Assembly (NCBI GenBank): GCA_003228125.1
Contig: QGNP01000002.1
Span: 1 to 64,000 of the forward strand
Source: Chloroflexota bacterium
GTDB taxonomy: Bacteria; Chloroflexota; Dehalococcoidia; UBA2979
Length of the DNA: 64,000 nucleotides
Direction: 5' to 3'
Within the stretch, counting starts at the first letter, position 1; every line of letters starts with the position of its first letter. Position numbers and translations under genes: made by a program. The notes beneath the pieces were generated by a model. That model was given only the letters and a program-made list of their open reading frames with translations. It was not told where the DNA came from and made no database searches. This document shows, in pieces, positions 1 to 10,400 of this stretch.

Positions 1-573
1 ATAACCACTCTATCAAAAAATTTTACTAAAGATTGGCAACTTTCTCCTGATGGTTCCATGATGTCTTACATAGAACAGGAAATAAGCAATGAAAAAGTCA
101 ACTACAATCTTAAAATCTACACTTTTGCAGATAATAAAATTGTTAAATTAAATATCCAAAATAATAATTTAAATTTACTTAATATTGATGCATTGACAAT
201 AGGACAATCAATCAATAATAAAGAAGGAATCCAAATTCATAATTACTTATCACCCATATGGCTTGCAGACAGTGAAGAGATTGTTTTTGGAATTGAAAAA
301 AATAATTATTTGAATCAAAATGAAATACAAATTTATAACATTAAAAATAAAAAAAATATTCAAATAAATAAGTCTCCAAAAGGAATTAATTTACCAATAT
401 CAGTAAATAAAGATAACACTCAATTTTTATTAAAAAATTTTAAAGAAGATAAAGCAGTTAACGTAATTCTAGAATCAATTTATATATACAATGTCAATTT
501 AGATGATAATAAAAAATTAATTACTGAAAAACCAATTATTTTTATAGGTTGGTGGAACAAAAATGAAAAATAA
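1..573 (+). CDS. C-terminal part of a beta-propeller (TolB/WD40-like) protein, truncated by window start
   Basis: Frame 1 is open from base 1 (ITTLSKNFTKDWQLSPDGSMMSYIEQ...); 'W.LSPDGS..' and 'SPIWLADSEEIVFG' resemble propeller blade repeats. Confidence 0.6.
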   Translation: MTTLSKNFTKDWQLSPDGSMMSYIEQEISNEKVNYNLKIYTFADNKIVKLNIQNNNLNLLNIDALTIGQSINNKEGIQIHNYLSPIWLADSEEIVFGIEKNNYLNQNEIQIYNIKNKKNIQINKSPKGINLPISVNKDNTQFLLKNFKEDKAVNVILESIYIYNVNLDDNKKLITEKPIIFIGWWNKNEK

Positions 574-1888
574 ATTACTGTTAGTCATTTTTATTTTAAT
601 AGTAGTTGGGATCTCATCATTAAATAGGCCAAAAACAATGATTGCGTGTGCATTTTTAAAAAATCCACTCACTTATGAAGCTGATAAAAATAGATCTACA
701 TATTTAAATATATTAGAATACTCTGCGTCTGGAAAATTATTTGAAGATGATATATTTTTTCAACTACCAACTAGTGAAGCAGGAAATAGAACAAATAGAA
801 GAGAAATTGATGCAAAATTACCTCCTAGACTTTTAAAGTCAATTGCATGGATAGAATCAGATATGTTAATGGCAACCAGTCAAGTTGCCTATAACTCTAA
901 AGGTCCTGCTTTAGTAGCATTTGATTGTGGATATGGAATAATGCAGGTAACATCAGGGATGCAAAAACCTGATAATGGTAAACTAGTAAGCAATCAACAA
1001 GTATTAATTGGAACACATCCGAGTTATAATATTGCTGCTGGAGCAAAATTACTAGCTAATAAATGGAACCAAGCACCTCAATCTAGGCCAATTGTTGGAA
1101 TAGACACTGATTCAAATCCATCAATTTTAGAAAATTGGTATTATGCAACATGGAGTTACAATGGTTTTAGTGGACCAGGTACAAATAAATCAAATCATCC
1201 ATTAGATCCTATATTTGGTTCTTGGCCAAGACCAATCTACACTTGTGATGGCAAATATCCTAAAAATCAATTCCCTTATCAAGAACTTGTTTGGGGATGC
1301 TTGCACAATCCTCCAACAATTAAAGGAAATCAGTTATGGGATCCAGTTCAAGTATCACTGCCTAATTTATCTGATCCTGTTTATGCAGATAAACTTTCCT
1401 TAACTAATTTTGTATATCCCTATAAAAACATGGATATACAAACTCCGACACCGGTTCATTTTGCAAAAAATCCTAACAGTTTATTTTCTTCAAAGTCATT
1501 ATTACTTGGCAATCCAAAATTATTGCTTTCCAGAGATAATATCAAAATTCAAACTAACATAGGTAACAACAATGAAGACAGTAAAATAACTATCTCTAAT
1601 CTAGGAACAGGGCTATTATCTTGGAATGCTTATACTTCGTATCCTTGGATTGTCATTGAAAGTCCAGCAGGTATAGCAATAGGGAAAGATATTGAATGCG
1701 ACTTACCTGCTTGTCAAAGAGAATCAAAAATACAAATAAAAATTAATCCAACTTTATTACCTGATGCAAGAGCAATTGGTAAGATTGTTGTACAATTTCC
1801 AAATGGTAATATTGTAGACCAAGTTATTACTGTTGATGCATTCTCAGAATTTAATACTGGCATAGCAGGTATAAGTAAGATTTATTGA
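563..1888 (+). CDS. Lytic transglycosylase (SLT)-like exported protein with C-terminal BACON/Ig-like domain
   Basis: N-terminal hydrophobic segment; 'LPPRLLKSIAWIESD...YGIMQVTSGM...NIAAGAKLLANKWN' SLT-like core; 'SNLGTGLLSWNAYTSYPWIVI' BACON-like. Confidence 0.55.
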   Translation: MKNKLLLVIFILIVVGISSLNRPKTMIACAFLKNPLTYEADKNRSTYLNILEYSASGKLFEDDIFFQLPTSEAGNRTNRREIDAKLPPRLLKSIAWIESDMLMATSQVAYNSKGPALVAFDCGYGIMQVTSGMQKPDNGKLVSNQQVLIGTHPSYNIAAGAKLLANKWNQAPQSRPIVGIDTDSNPSILENWYYATWSYNGFSGPGTNKSNHPLDPIFGSWPRPIYTCDGKYPKNQFPYQELVWGCLHNPPTIKGNQLWDPVQVSLPNLSDPVYADKLSLTNFVYPYKNMDIQTPTPVHFAKNPNSLFSSKSLLLGNPKLLLSRDNIKIQTNIGNNNEDSKITISNLGTGLLSWNAYTSYPWIVIESPAGIAIGKDIECDLPACQRESKIQIKINPTLLPDARAIGKIVVQFPNGNIVDQVITVDAFSEFNTGIAGISKIY

Positions 1889-1899
1889 AAGAAGGAAAA

Positions 1900-2955
1900 A
1901 TGAGATTAGGAATATTGACTGGAATGGTTTCAACTGAAAAAAAAGCTCTAGCAACCTCTATGCCTGGTACAAGAAGTGACGTAGTCATTTCAGAAAATTG
2001 GCAAACCTCTATGGAAAAAATAAAGATAGCTGAAGATCTTGGCTACGAATGCGTTGTTGTCCCTGAATCTTGGCAATTATCTGCAATTCCATGGCTTTCA
2101 CTAATTGCTGAACATACGAATAAAATACAAATAGGAACATCAATCATTAATTCATTTTCTCGATCACCTGCTGCTCTTGCACAAGATTATGCAACTTTAG
2201 AAATAATTTCAGAAGGAAGAATGATTCTAGGTATTGGTAGTTCAAGTGCTGCAGTAGTAGAAAATTATCATGGTATCCCTTTTAAAAAACCTCTGAGGCG
2301 ATTAAAAGAATATACTGAAATTTTCAATATACTGATAAGTGGAGAAAAACTTTTCTATGAAGGTGAAATTTACAATCTTACTCAAGGATTCTCATTAAGA
2401 TATGACAGGCCACGTGATCATGTTCCAGTTTGGATTGCTTCATTAACACCAAAGTCACTAGAACAATCTGGTGAAATTGCAGATGGCATTATGCCAGTGC
2501 ATTGGCCAAGCACAAGAATGAATGAATTAAGACAGCAATTAGATATTGGAGCTAAAAAAATTAATAGGGATGTTAATGAAGTTACAATAGCTCCACATAG
2601 TCATTTATTTATTCTGGATGGCAATAACGATAATGAAATTTGGGATGAAGCTAGAAGACCATTGGAGATGTACATTAATAGAATGGGTAATTTCTACCAT
2701 GAAATGATGGCTCGAACAGGATGGGAAAAAGAAGTAAGAGCTTCGCAAGATGCTTTTGCTAAAAAGGACAAAGATAAAGCTGTCCAAGCAATATCTAATG
2801 AAATGGTAGAAGAGATTCAAGTCATTGGTACAATTGAACAAATCAGAGAAAAGCTACAACAACGTTCTGATAACGGCGCTGACTTACAAATTATCTATAT
2901 GCCAAAGGGCGATCCTAAGATTGCAGGTAGATTATTAGAGAAATTAATCTCATAG
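1900..2955 (+). CDS. LLM-class flavin-dependent (luciferase-like/F420-type) oxidoreductase
   Basis: MRLGILTGM...GTSIINSFSRSPAALAQDYATLEIISEGRMILGIGSS; ATG at 1900 with upstream GAAGGA preferred over the listed TTG at 1885. Confidence 0.85.
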   Translation: MRLGILTGMVSTEKKALATSMPGTRSDVVISENWQTSMEKIKIAEDLGYECVVVPESWQLSAIPWLSLIAEHTNKIQIGTSIINSFSRSPAALAQDYATLEIISEGRMILGIGSSSAAVVENYHGIPFKKPLRRLKEYTEIFNILISGEKLFYEGEIYNLTQGFSLRYDRPRDHVPVWIASLTPKSLEQSGEIADGIMPVHWPSTRMNELRQQLDIGAKKINRDVNEVTIAPHSHLFILDGNNDNEIWDEARRPLEMYINRMGNFYHEMMARTGWEKEVRASQDAFAKKDKDKAVQAISNEMVEEIQVIGTIEQIREKLQQRSDNGADLQIIYMPKGDPKIAGRLLEKLIS

Positions 2956-2958
2956 AAT

Positions 2959-3384
2959 TTAATTAGGAAATTTAATTAATGCAGTGCCTGGCGTTGTTGA
3001 AATACGATCTTGCCTATAAACATCGACACTTAGCTTAAGCATATTCTCATTATCTGTATTAACAAATTTTTCAGTTACAATAAGTTCAGCTGACAATTCA
3101 TCGTCTTTTTGATTTATTGCTGTATACCTACATAAAAGTTCCTTGACTTCAATCTCATCTCCAAGCCAATCACGTATAGCATTATGTAAATAAGAAAACC
3201 TCATGTGTCCCATACCAAATGCACCCTCTGAATTTTCTGCTTTTATTGCGACTTGATCATCCATATGAACTAAATAAAATTCGTCATTTGCTGCAGCAAA
3301 ACGATTCCATTCCATAAAGCTTGTTTTACGTTTCCAGATTGGTGATTTATCTCCAATAGTTAACTCACTATAGTTTATAGTCAT
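2959..3384 (-). CDS. MaoC-like hotdog dehydratase subunit
   Basis: Hotdog-like sequence with 'FAAANDEFYLVHMDD'; directly follows a FAS1-like dehydratase partner. Confidence 0.7.
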   Translation of the reverse strand: MTINYSELTIGDKSPIWKRKTSFMEWNRFAAANDEFYLVHMDDQVAIKAENSEGAFGMGHMRFSYLHNAIRDWLGDEIEVKELLCRYTAINQKDDELSAELIVTEKFVNTDNENMLKLSVDVYRQDRISTTPGTALIKFPN

Positions 3385-3386
3385 AA

Positions 3387-3875
3387 TTAATATCTCACTC
3401 CTGTAGAAAACCTAGAACGAACAAATTGATTTTCTTGATTATTCCATTGAGATTCATTAATTACAAATAATGTTTTACCCAGTCTAGTTTTAGTCAACTT
3501 ATATTCACTAACTCGACTACGCTCAGAAATAATATCACCAACATATATTTGCTCACCATATATATCTCTAGTTCCACCAGCCATACTTCTTAGATTTGGA
3601 ATCAACCCAATATCAAGGCCTCCATTTAAATCATCTGACTGCACTGGCCAAGCAAAAGGATTAAACTCCCGAGGTGCAATAATTTTTCCCCATTTTGATT
3701 TATTGGCATGTTCTTCATCAACAAAAATTTTTGGTGGTGATTCTGGCCAATTTACTCCTATTGCCCAGCGTCTAATATCAGAAAAGTCTACAGCAAATGA
3801 TTTTCGTTCACGATACCATTTACCAGAAGCATTCTCCAAAGCTTTCATAGCTAACTCAAAGTCATCTTTATTCAT
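3387..3875 (-). CDS. FAS1-like/MaoC N-terminal dehydratase subunit
   Basis: RRWAIGVNWPESPP...APREFNPFAW...; pairs with 2959..3384. Confidence 0.7.
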   Translation of the reverse strand: MNKDDFELAMKALENASGKWYRERKSFAVDFSDIRRWAIGVNWPESPPKIFVDEEHANKSKWGKIIAPREFNPFAWPVQSDDLNGGLDIGLIPNLRSMAGGTRDIYGEQIYVGDIISERSRVSEYKLTKTRLGKTLFVINESQWNNQENQFVRSRFSTGVRY

Positions 3876-3938
3876 TTTTTTTCTCTTTAAATAAAATCCT
3901 ATGCTATATTAATATTCTATCATAGAAAGATGAGCATT

Positions 3939-4766
3939 ATGAAGTTTGAAACTATATCAGTTGAAAAACACGATCGTGTTCTTTTAGTCTCTTGGAATAG
4001 ACCAAGCAAACTAAATGCTTTTAATGGTCTATTTTTTAAAGAATGGGTTGATCTGTTAGAGGCTGTTAATAAAGATACTTCAATTGGTGCAATAGTATGC
4101 ACAGGAAAAGGAAAAGCGTTCAGTTCAGGAGCTGATATCAATGATTTTGCAGCTGCATCAAAAGGCAATAATGAAGTTAAAGAGTTTTGGGAAAGATATC
4201 AACCAATAGCTTTTGAAGCAAAAAGAATGGTAGCAAGCAAACCAATTATTGGTGCTATAAATGGTTTAGCTCTAGGGGCAGGACTCACTTGTACATTTTG
4301 GTTTGATTTCAATATTGCATCAACGGAAGCTAAATTTTCAATGCGATTTTCTAAGCTAGGTTTAACCCCAGAATTGGATAGTTCTTGGTTGCTACCAAAA
4401 ATTATTGGTCTACAAAATGCTAAAAAAATGATGTTAACTGGAGACATGTATACAGCAAAAGAGGCATTAGGACTTGGATTGATTGTCGAGATATACGAAC
4501 CAGATAAACTTGTTGAATCTGCGATCAAAATTGCTAGTAAAGTTGCAGAAAACCCTAATGATACTTTAAAAATAATAAAAAAAATGACTTTTCAAGACAT
4601 GACTACGAATAATATTGAAGAAATTGCAACAAGATCTATAGATAATTTTGCTCATGCTCGAAAATCCATAGAGCATAAAGAAGCGTTGCTTGCATTGCGA
4701 GACAAGAGAAAACCTCAATTTCATAATCAAAAGCATATGGATGCTTTAAAAAATTATAAGAAATAA
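3939..4766 (+). CDS. Enoyl-CoA hydratase/isomerase family protein
   Basis: NRPSKLNAFNG...GKGKAFSSGADINDF...INGLALGAGLTCTFWFDFNIAS. Confidence 0.9.
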   Translation: MKFETISVEKHDRVLLVSWNRPSKLNAFNGLFFKEWVDLLEAVNKDTSIGAIVCTGKGKAFSSGADINDFAAASKGNNEVKEFWERYQPIAFEAKRMVASKPIIGAINGLALGAGLTCTFWFDFNIASTEAKFSMRFSKLGLTPELDSSWLLPKIIGLQNAKKMMLTGDMYTAKEALGLGLIVEIYEPDKLVESAIKIASKVAENPNDTLKIIKKMTFQDMTTNNIEEIATRSIDNFAHARKSIEHKEALLALRDKRKPQFHNQKHMDALKNYKK

Positions 4767-4774
4767 TTATATCA

Positions 4775-6235
4775 ATGAATGAAAAACATAAACTTTGTCC
4801 AAAATGCAATACTGAAGCTAAGGCATCAGCGCTACTTTGCAGAAAATGCTTATTTAATTTACGAGATGAACCAGCGATAATCAAAATATTTGATAAAACA
4901 AAAAATGACTTTATTAGTACAGACACTAGGTTATCAATACAATCTAACTATCTAAAAAGGAAATCTATAAGCATTTCATTAATTACAATTTATTTAATAA
5001 TTTTTTTCCTAGGGAATATAATTTATATAACTAACTACAGAACTGTTCCTGAATTAGCTCAAAGTTCTAAAAAAATACAATTGTCAACAAGCACTAATGC
5101 ATGGCCAACTGAATTTGGCAATGCAAATGGAATAAGAAATTATAATAAAGAATTCAATATCTATAAAAATTTTGCATGGGAATATAATTTTAATTCAACA
5201 GATTTTTTTGATCTTCGGGGTTTATCAAATAATATTATTGCTCATAAAAATTTTATTATCTTTTCGCTCGTAAATGGTGAATTAGTAGTCTTATCTAAAG
5301 AAAAAGGTGAATTAATTTGGTCCATGAATATTTCTGGATTATTAGACAGTACTCCAGTAATTATAAAAGATGCTTTATTTTTTTCCCAAAGAAATGGCAA
5401 AATAACTTCTATTGAAATATCCACTGGAAAAATCATCTGGCAAACATCTACAAAAGATGTTTTTTTAACAGGACTAGATCTTTTTGATGGAATTCTATAT
5501 GCAAACTCTTTATATTCTCTATATCTTTTTGATGCAAATACTGGTCAAAAAATATGGTCAAAAAAAATACAAAATATAAATACATATCCAAGCACATCAC
5601 CAACTGCAAAAAATGAAATTTTAGTAATAAACACGCCAAATGCCGCCTTGCATCTTAATAGAAAAACTGGAGAATTACTGCATACTCATAGGACAAGTTG
5701 GCTTGAACATTCTTATATTGAAAATAGAACTATGTTTTTATTTAGTAAAAATGAGATTGCTTCAATTGATCAAAGTGCAAGAGGTTATTGGTGGGATAAA
5801 GTCCCAGGACTTAGGTGGACTTGGGGTCAATTCACTCTTTGGGGAATGGCTCCAGCAATACCTCGAGATGATAACAATTGGATTTTTTATGTTGGTAAAG
5901 GAAATTATAGACGGAATGTGATTCAAATGAAATTACCAGCTTTAGATGATAATTATATATTCACTAGTTATATTGATGGATCAATAAAAGCTATAAATAA
6001 ACAAAATGGAACTTTAATATGGGAAAAACAATACCAAGGCAATATAACTGACCCATTAATTACTAAATCAGGTTTACTGATTGGCAATGAACAGGATTTA
6101 ATCTTGCTTAATTTAAAAAATGGCAATGAAATAAGTAAGGTGAATTTAAATAAAGGCGTGATAAATCAGTTCATTATTGCAAATGAAGAAATTGTTGCTG
6201 AAATAAATAGTGAGAAAATTATTTTATTAAATTAA
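4775..6235 (+). CDS. Zinc-ribbon + TM + PQQ-like beta-propeller protein
   Basis: N-terminal CPKC...CRKC, a hydrophobic segment (ISLITIYLIIFFLGNIIY), then repeated 'NGELVVLSKEKGELIWS', 'NGKITSIEISTGKIIWQ', 'DGSIKAINKQNGTLIWEK' blades. Confidence 0.8.
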   Translation: MNEKHKLCPKCNTEAKASALLCRKCLFNLRDEPAIIKIFDKTKNDFISTDTRLSIQSNYLKRKSISISLITIYLIIFFLGNIIYITNYRTVPELAQSSKKIQLSTSTNAWPTEFGNANGIRNYNKEFNIYKNFAWEYNFNSTDFFDLRGLSNNIIAHKNFIIFSLVNGELVVLSKEKGELIWSMNISGLLDSTPVIIKDALFFSQRNGKITSIEISTGKIIWQTSTKDVFLTGLDLFDGILYANSLYSLYLFDANTGQKIWSKKIQNINTYPSTSPTAKNEILVINTPNAALHLNRKTGELLHTHRTSWLEHSYIENRTMFLFSKNEIASIDQSARGYWWDKVPGLRWTWGQFTLWGMAPAIPRDDNNWIFYVGKGNYRRNVIQMKLPALDDNYIFTSYIDGSIKAINKQNGTLIWEKQYQGNITDPLITKSGLLIGNEQDLILLNLKNGNEISKVNLNKGVINQFIIANEEIVAEINSEKIILLN

Positions 6236-6239
6236 ATAA

Positions 6240-6659
6240 CTAAAAATTAACTATTATTGCATTGCCTTTTATTACAATTTTTTCATTCTGATTTAATGTA
6301 TGAATATTAATTTTCACAAATTTTTTATTTTCAATGGTTTCTACTGAATCAATTACTAAGGTTGTAGTCAGAGTATCGCCTGGGAATATAATGTTCTGAA
6401 ACCTAACTCCATATTTCTTAATATTGACACTTCCAAATAAACTAGAAATAGCCTTTCCAGTTAATGCCATACCAAGCATCCCATGTGCAAATGTTGATGG
6501 ATAACCAGCAATTTCTGTAGCAAACAATTCATCGGTATGCAATGGGTTAAAGTCACCAGAAACACCAGCGTACTGTACAATTTGTGTTCTAGACAAGTTC
6601 TCAACGACTACTTGAGAAAAAGATTGTCCAATTTGAATATTGTTAATATCTATATTCAT
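6240..6659 (-). CDS. MaoC-family (R)-hydratase subunit (HadB-like)
   Basis: YAGVSGDFNPLHTDE hydratase-2 motif; start overlaps (ATGA) the frame-corrected upstream gene. Confidence 0.85.
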   Translation of the reverse strand: MNIDINNIQIGQSFSQVVVENLSRTQIVQYAGVSGDFNPLHTDELFATEIAGYPSTFAHGMLGMALTGKAISSLFGSVNIKKYGVRFQNIIFPGDTLTTTLVIDSVETIENKKFVKINIHTLNQNEKIVIKGNAIIVNF

Positions 6660-7197
6660 TTATTAGATTCACTAGCTTTATTTTCAACAACTTTTTCTGT
6701 AATAACAGTAACTTTTTTAGCTGTTACAACAAGTACATTTTCTTGATTATAAAATGAATAATGTTTTCTGTAAAAATTAATTTACCACCTTTTTTTCCTT
6801 CGCGTTGCCAAGATTTATTTTCTCCTTTTTCCCACCTAATAATATCACCAGCATAAATAAGTGAGTGGTATTCATAATGCTGCTCTGCATGTAATCCAGT
6901 GCCTTTACGCGAACTCATTTTTTTTACATTTTTTTCATTGGAACTAATTTTTTCAGCTTTTTTTCTAGGAGTACCTGGCCATTGTTTATCTGGATTAGGA
7001 CGTAATTTATAATTAGGATCAAATTGCTGATGGGTTTCTATAAAAGTTAAAGGGGCAATAATATTTTTATAGCCTTTTTTTTTAGCATATTCAACATCAA
7101 CATACAAAGGATTATTGTCATCAATAGAACGTGCAAAAAAAAGTATTTGACTTGCGTCAATCTGAAATTTATTATTTATTATCATATAATTTACCAT
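6656..7197 (-). pseudogene. HadA/FAS1-like dehydratase subunit with an apparent -1 frameshift near 6751-6754
   Basis: The listed ORF stops at 6724, but adding one base in the 4-A run restores ...FTENIIHFYNQENVLVVTAKKVTVITEKVVENKASESNK*, ending at 6656 in an ATGA overlap with the next gene. Confidence 0.7.
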
Positions 7198-7251
7198 TTT
7201 TAATATAATGTAAAGATATCAGAAGCACCAACTAATTGCGATACCTCATAA

Positions 7252-8418
7252 CTAAGATACATTCAATAATTTCAACGTCTTATCAGCTATGGCCAAGCTA
7301 GCAGTAAGCCCAGGTGACTCTATACCACCTAGATGCACATAACCATTATGAACCCAAATTAAAAAGTCTGAATATTCCTCATTTAAAACATTTATTTTAG
7401 TTCTGTAGCCCACATGAGAAGGAACAAGATCGTCTATTTTAAGATCTGGAAAAAATTCTTTACCAGCATTAAAAAAATTCATTAATTTATTATCTGAATT
7501 TTGATAATCAAACGAAAAAGATGATCTTTGTTTAATCCATTCTGTATCAGGCCCTAGTCTAATAATTCCATCAAGTGTTTTAGTAAGGTGAATGCCTAAT
7601 CCGCCTACTTTATCTATGTAATTTTGCATTAATTTTTGATTCTTTGGCACTGGGTAAATTAAATGATGCACAGCATTATTAATTTTAGAATTAATAATGT
7701 CAAAATATACTCCTTTATTAATACGTTGTTCAAATACTGGAAAATTATTATTGCTTCCATCTAAAGGATATCCTAACATTCTAGTAATATTTGGAGATCC
7801 ATGCCCAGCAGCATTAATAACTATATCAGCTGTAAATTCAGTCGCTGAACCATCATCGTCTATAACACCCAATTTAAAAAATTTTGAATTTCTATTCAAT
7901 TCTTGCAAGTTATTATTGAAGCCAAAATTAACACCATTATTTTTAGCAACAAATTCTAGTGATTTTAAAAAACCGACTGAATCAATAATTCCTGTATTAC
8001 TTGATAAAAAGCCTGCAGCTATATTTACAGATGGCTCTAATTTTCTTAATTCATTCTTTGAAATTCTCCTGACGTTTGCTCCTGACTTACTGGCTAATTC
8101 CCATGCATTTTCAAAAGTTTCACTCTCATTATCATGCAAAGAAACGACTAATTTACCTATTTTATTATAATGGACACCATATTTTTCGCACCAATCATAG
8201 ATCATTGCATTGCCATTTAAGCAAAGTTTATGTTTTAGAGAATCTATTTTATAATAAATTCCTGCATGAATTACTTCACTATTATGCGTAGAAGACTCAA
8301 GTCCATACGTTCTATTCTTTTCTATAATAATCACTGAAAATTTCTTAGGAATTTTTGCTGCTATTGAAAGACCAATAACACCAGCCCCAATAATTGCTAT
8401 ATCAAAATCAGATTGCAT
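7252..8418 (-). CDS. FAD-dependent oxidoreductase, L-2-hydroxyglutarate oxidase-like
   Basis: DIAIIGAGVIGLSIAAKI...ESSTHNSEVIHAGIYY...GLGIHLTKTLDGIIRLGPDTEW...HLGGIESPGLTASLAIAD. Confidence 0.85.
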   Translation of the reverse strand: MQSDFDIAIIGAGVIGLSIAAKIPKKFSVIIIEKNRTYGLESSTHNSEVIHAGIYYKIDSLKHKLCLNGNAMIYDWCEKYGVHYNKIGKLVVSLHDNESETFENAWELASKSGANVRRISKNELRKLEPSVNIAAGFLSSNTGIIDSVGFLKSLEFVAKNNGVNFGFNNNLQELNRNSKFFKLGVIDDDGSATEFTADIVINAAGHGSPNITRMLGYPLDGSNNNFPVFEQRINKGVYFDIINSKINNAVHHLIYPVPKNQKLMQNYIDKVGGLGIHLTKTLDGIIRLGPDTEWIKQRSSFSFDYQNSDNKLMNFFNAGKEFFPDLKIDDLVPSHVGYRTKINVLNEEYSDFLIWVHNGYVHLGGIESPGLTASLAIADKTLKLLNVS

Positions 8419-8518
8419 ATTTACATCGCTTTTTTTATTTTCTATAGTTGATTATATGATTGATTTAATGCTGAATTATAGTTAAGTATATAAATATAGA
8501 AAAAATTAAAATAATAAA

Positions 8519-10039
8519 ATGAGTAAAAACTTTAATTTAACTATCGAATGCCTAGAAGGATGGGCAAGCGATCCAAGTAAATCTAATAAACTAGCCCTAA
8601 CATTTATTGATGATAATAATGAAGATAGCTGGACATATCAACAATTATGGGAAATTATCAATAATATAAAACAAAATATTATTAAACATGTTCCTGAAAA
8701 ACAAAGCAAAATACTTATTAGACTTCCTCATTCAGCTGAATATGCATTTTGTTTTTTTGCAGCAATCTTAGCTGATAGAATACCAATACCAGCATCGCCA
8801 GAATTAACAGATCAAGAAATTAATTTTTTAATTCAAGACAGTGAAGCACGAACAATTATATCAGAAAAAACAAGTAACTTTTCCTCTAAAAATATCAACA
8901 TTTTGTCTCCGTTAGATCTTAAAATAACTATTAAAAATCATAAGAATAATTATAAAAGTAAGTCGCATCAAAATGATCCAGCATTCATGGTATATACATC
9001 TGGAACTACTTCAAAGCCAAAAGGTGTCATTCATGCACATAGAACGATTTTAGGTAGAAAAATGATGAAACTTGGATGGGAAAATTTTAAAGAAACTGAC
9101 AAAGTTTTACATGCAGGAACTTTAAATTGGACTTATACATTAGGAGTTGGCCTTATCGATGTTTGGTTAGCAGGAGGACACGCACATTTATATTCAGGTA
9201 AAAAAGAGCCATTGAAATTGATTTCATTAATTGAAAAATATCAGATTACTGTTTTTGTTGCAGTACCTACAGTTTACAGGCAAATATTAAAATATGTAGA
9301 TCTCAATAAATACAACCTTAGCAATCTAAGGTATGGCTTATGCTCTGGAGAACCATTGCCACCTACTGTCTTACGAGATTGGCAAAAACGAGTAAAAGTA
9401 AATATATATGAAGCACTTGGTATGACAGAATTATCTACGTATATTTCAACAAATGAAAATATTAAAATAAAACCTGGTTCGCCAGGAATACCGCAGCCTG
9501 GTCGAAATGTGAGAATTATTTCTGAAGAAAATAATAAAAATAATGAATCTCTAGCTGTTAATACGCCAGGTTTACTTGCAGTACACAAATCAGATCCAGG
9601 GCTAATGTTAGGTTATTGGAAAAGAGATATCGAAGAACAGTTGGTTTTTCGAGGCGAATGGTTCATTGGTGGAGATATAGCATCTTTTGATGAAGATGGA
9701 TATATTTGGTTTCATGGCAGAAGTGATGATATTATTAAATCATTTGGATATAGGGTGTCACCTGTTGAAATAGAAACAGTAATAGAAAGCTTGGAAGAAA
9801 TTGCTGAAGCAGCTGTAGTTGGCGTTAATGTTAATGAAAACAAAGTATTAATTGGAGCAGCTGTAATAATAAATCAGTCGATAGTATTTAATGAAACAAC
9901 AATTAAAGATAAACTAAAAGAAAAGCTGGCTCAATATAAAATGCCCCATTTAATTCGTGAAGTAAATAAAATTCCTAGAACCCGTAACGGGAAAATTAAA
10001 AGAAACTCCCTAAAAGAACAATTAAAAGATTTGGCATAA
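8519..10039 (+). CDS. AMP-dependent acyl-CoA synthetase/ligase (benzoate-CoA ligase-like)
   Basis: MVYTSGTTSKPKGVIHAH...ALGMTELSTYIS...GRSDDIIKSFGYRVSPVEIE...PRTRNGKIKR. Confidence 0.9.
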   Translation: MSKNFNLTIECLEGWASDPSKSNKLALTFIDDNNEDSWTYQQLWEIINNIKQNIIKHVPEKQSKILIRLPHSAEYAFCFFAAILADRIPIPASPELTDQEINFLIQDSEARTIISEKTSNFSSKNINILSPLDLKITIKNHKNNYKSKSHQNDPAFMVYTSGTTSKPKGVIHAHRTILGRKMMKLGWENFKETDKVLHAGTLNWTYTLGVGLIDVWLAGGHAHLYSGKKEPLKLISLIEKYQITVFVAVPTVYRQILKYVDLNKYNLSNLRYGLCSGEPLPPTVLRDWQKRVKVNIYEALGMTELSTYISTNENIKIKPGSPGIPQPGRNVRIISEENNKNNESLAVNTPGLLAVHKSDPGLMLGYWKRDIEEQLVFRGEWFIGGDIASFDEDGYIWFHGRSDDIIKSFGYRVSPVEIETVIESLEEIAEAAVVGVNVNENKVLIGAAVIINQSIVFNETTIKDKLKEKLAQYKMPHLIREVNKIPRTRNGKIKRNSLKEQLKDLA

Positions 10040-10042
10040 ATT

Positions 10043-10399
10043 ATGAAAAAAATTAAATTATTAATTATTGGCTCAATTGGTGGAATCACTTCTGGATTAA
10101 CTGGCATTGGCGGTGGAACTGTAATGGTCCCATTATTTACGAGTCTAGCTAAAATGCAACAACATAAAGCTCATGCAAATTCACTAGTTATAGTTATATT
10201 TGGTGCCACAGCAGCCCTTGTTGTATACGTACAAAGAGGTGATATAGAATGGACTTCGGCTTTCATCCTTGGATTAGGTGGTATTATAGGTGGTCAATTT
10301 GGTGCAAAAATAATGTATAAAACACCTGACACGAGACTGAAATTAATTTTTTCTATTTTTCTAATCTTAGTCGGTTTTAAATTACTACTAGGGAATTAA
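10043..10399 (+). CDS. TauE/SafE-type permease, half-size protein 1
   Basis: IGSIGGITSGLTGIGGGTVMVPLF motif, several hydrophobic segments, 118 aa. Confidence 0.8.
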   Translation: MKKIKLLIIGSIGGITSGLTGIGGGTVMVPLFTSLAKMQQHKAHANSLVIVIFGATAALVVYVQRGDIEWTSAFILGLGGIIGGQFGAKIMYKTPDTRLKLIFSIFLILVGFKLLLGN

Positions 10400-10400
10400 A

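Noticed and set aside
1215-1403. Internal 62-aa ORF within the SLT-like gene
   Set aside because: Out-of-frame overlap of a better-supported gene, no independent signals.
2956-2978. Direct repeat AATTTAATTA at a convergent junction
   Set aside because: Ten AT-only bases; too low in complexity to distinguish from chance.
7674-7699. 11+4+11 inverted repeat inside the FAD oxidoreductase gene
   Set aside because: Almost entirely A/T and within chance expectation.
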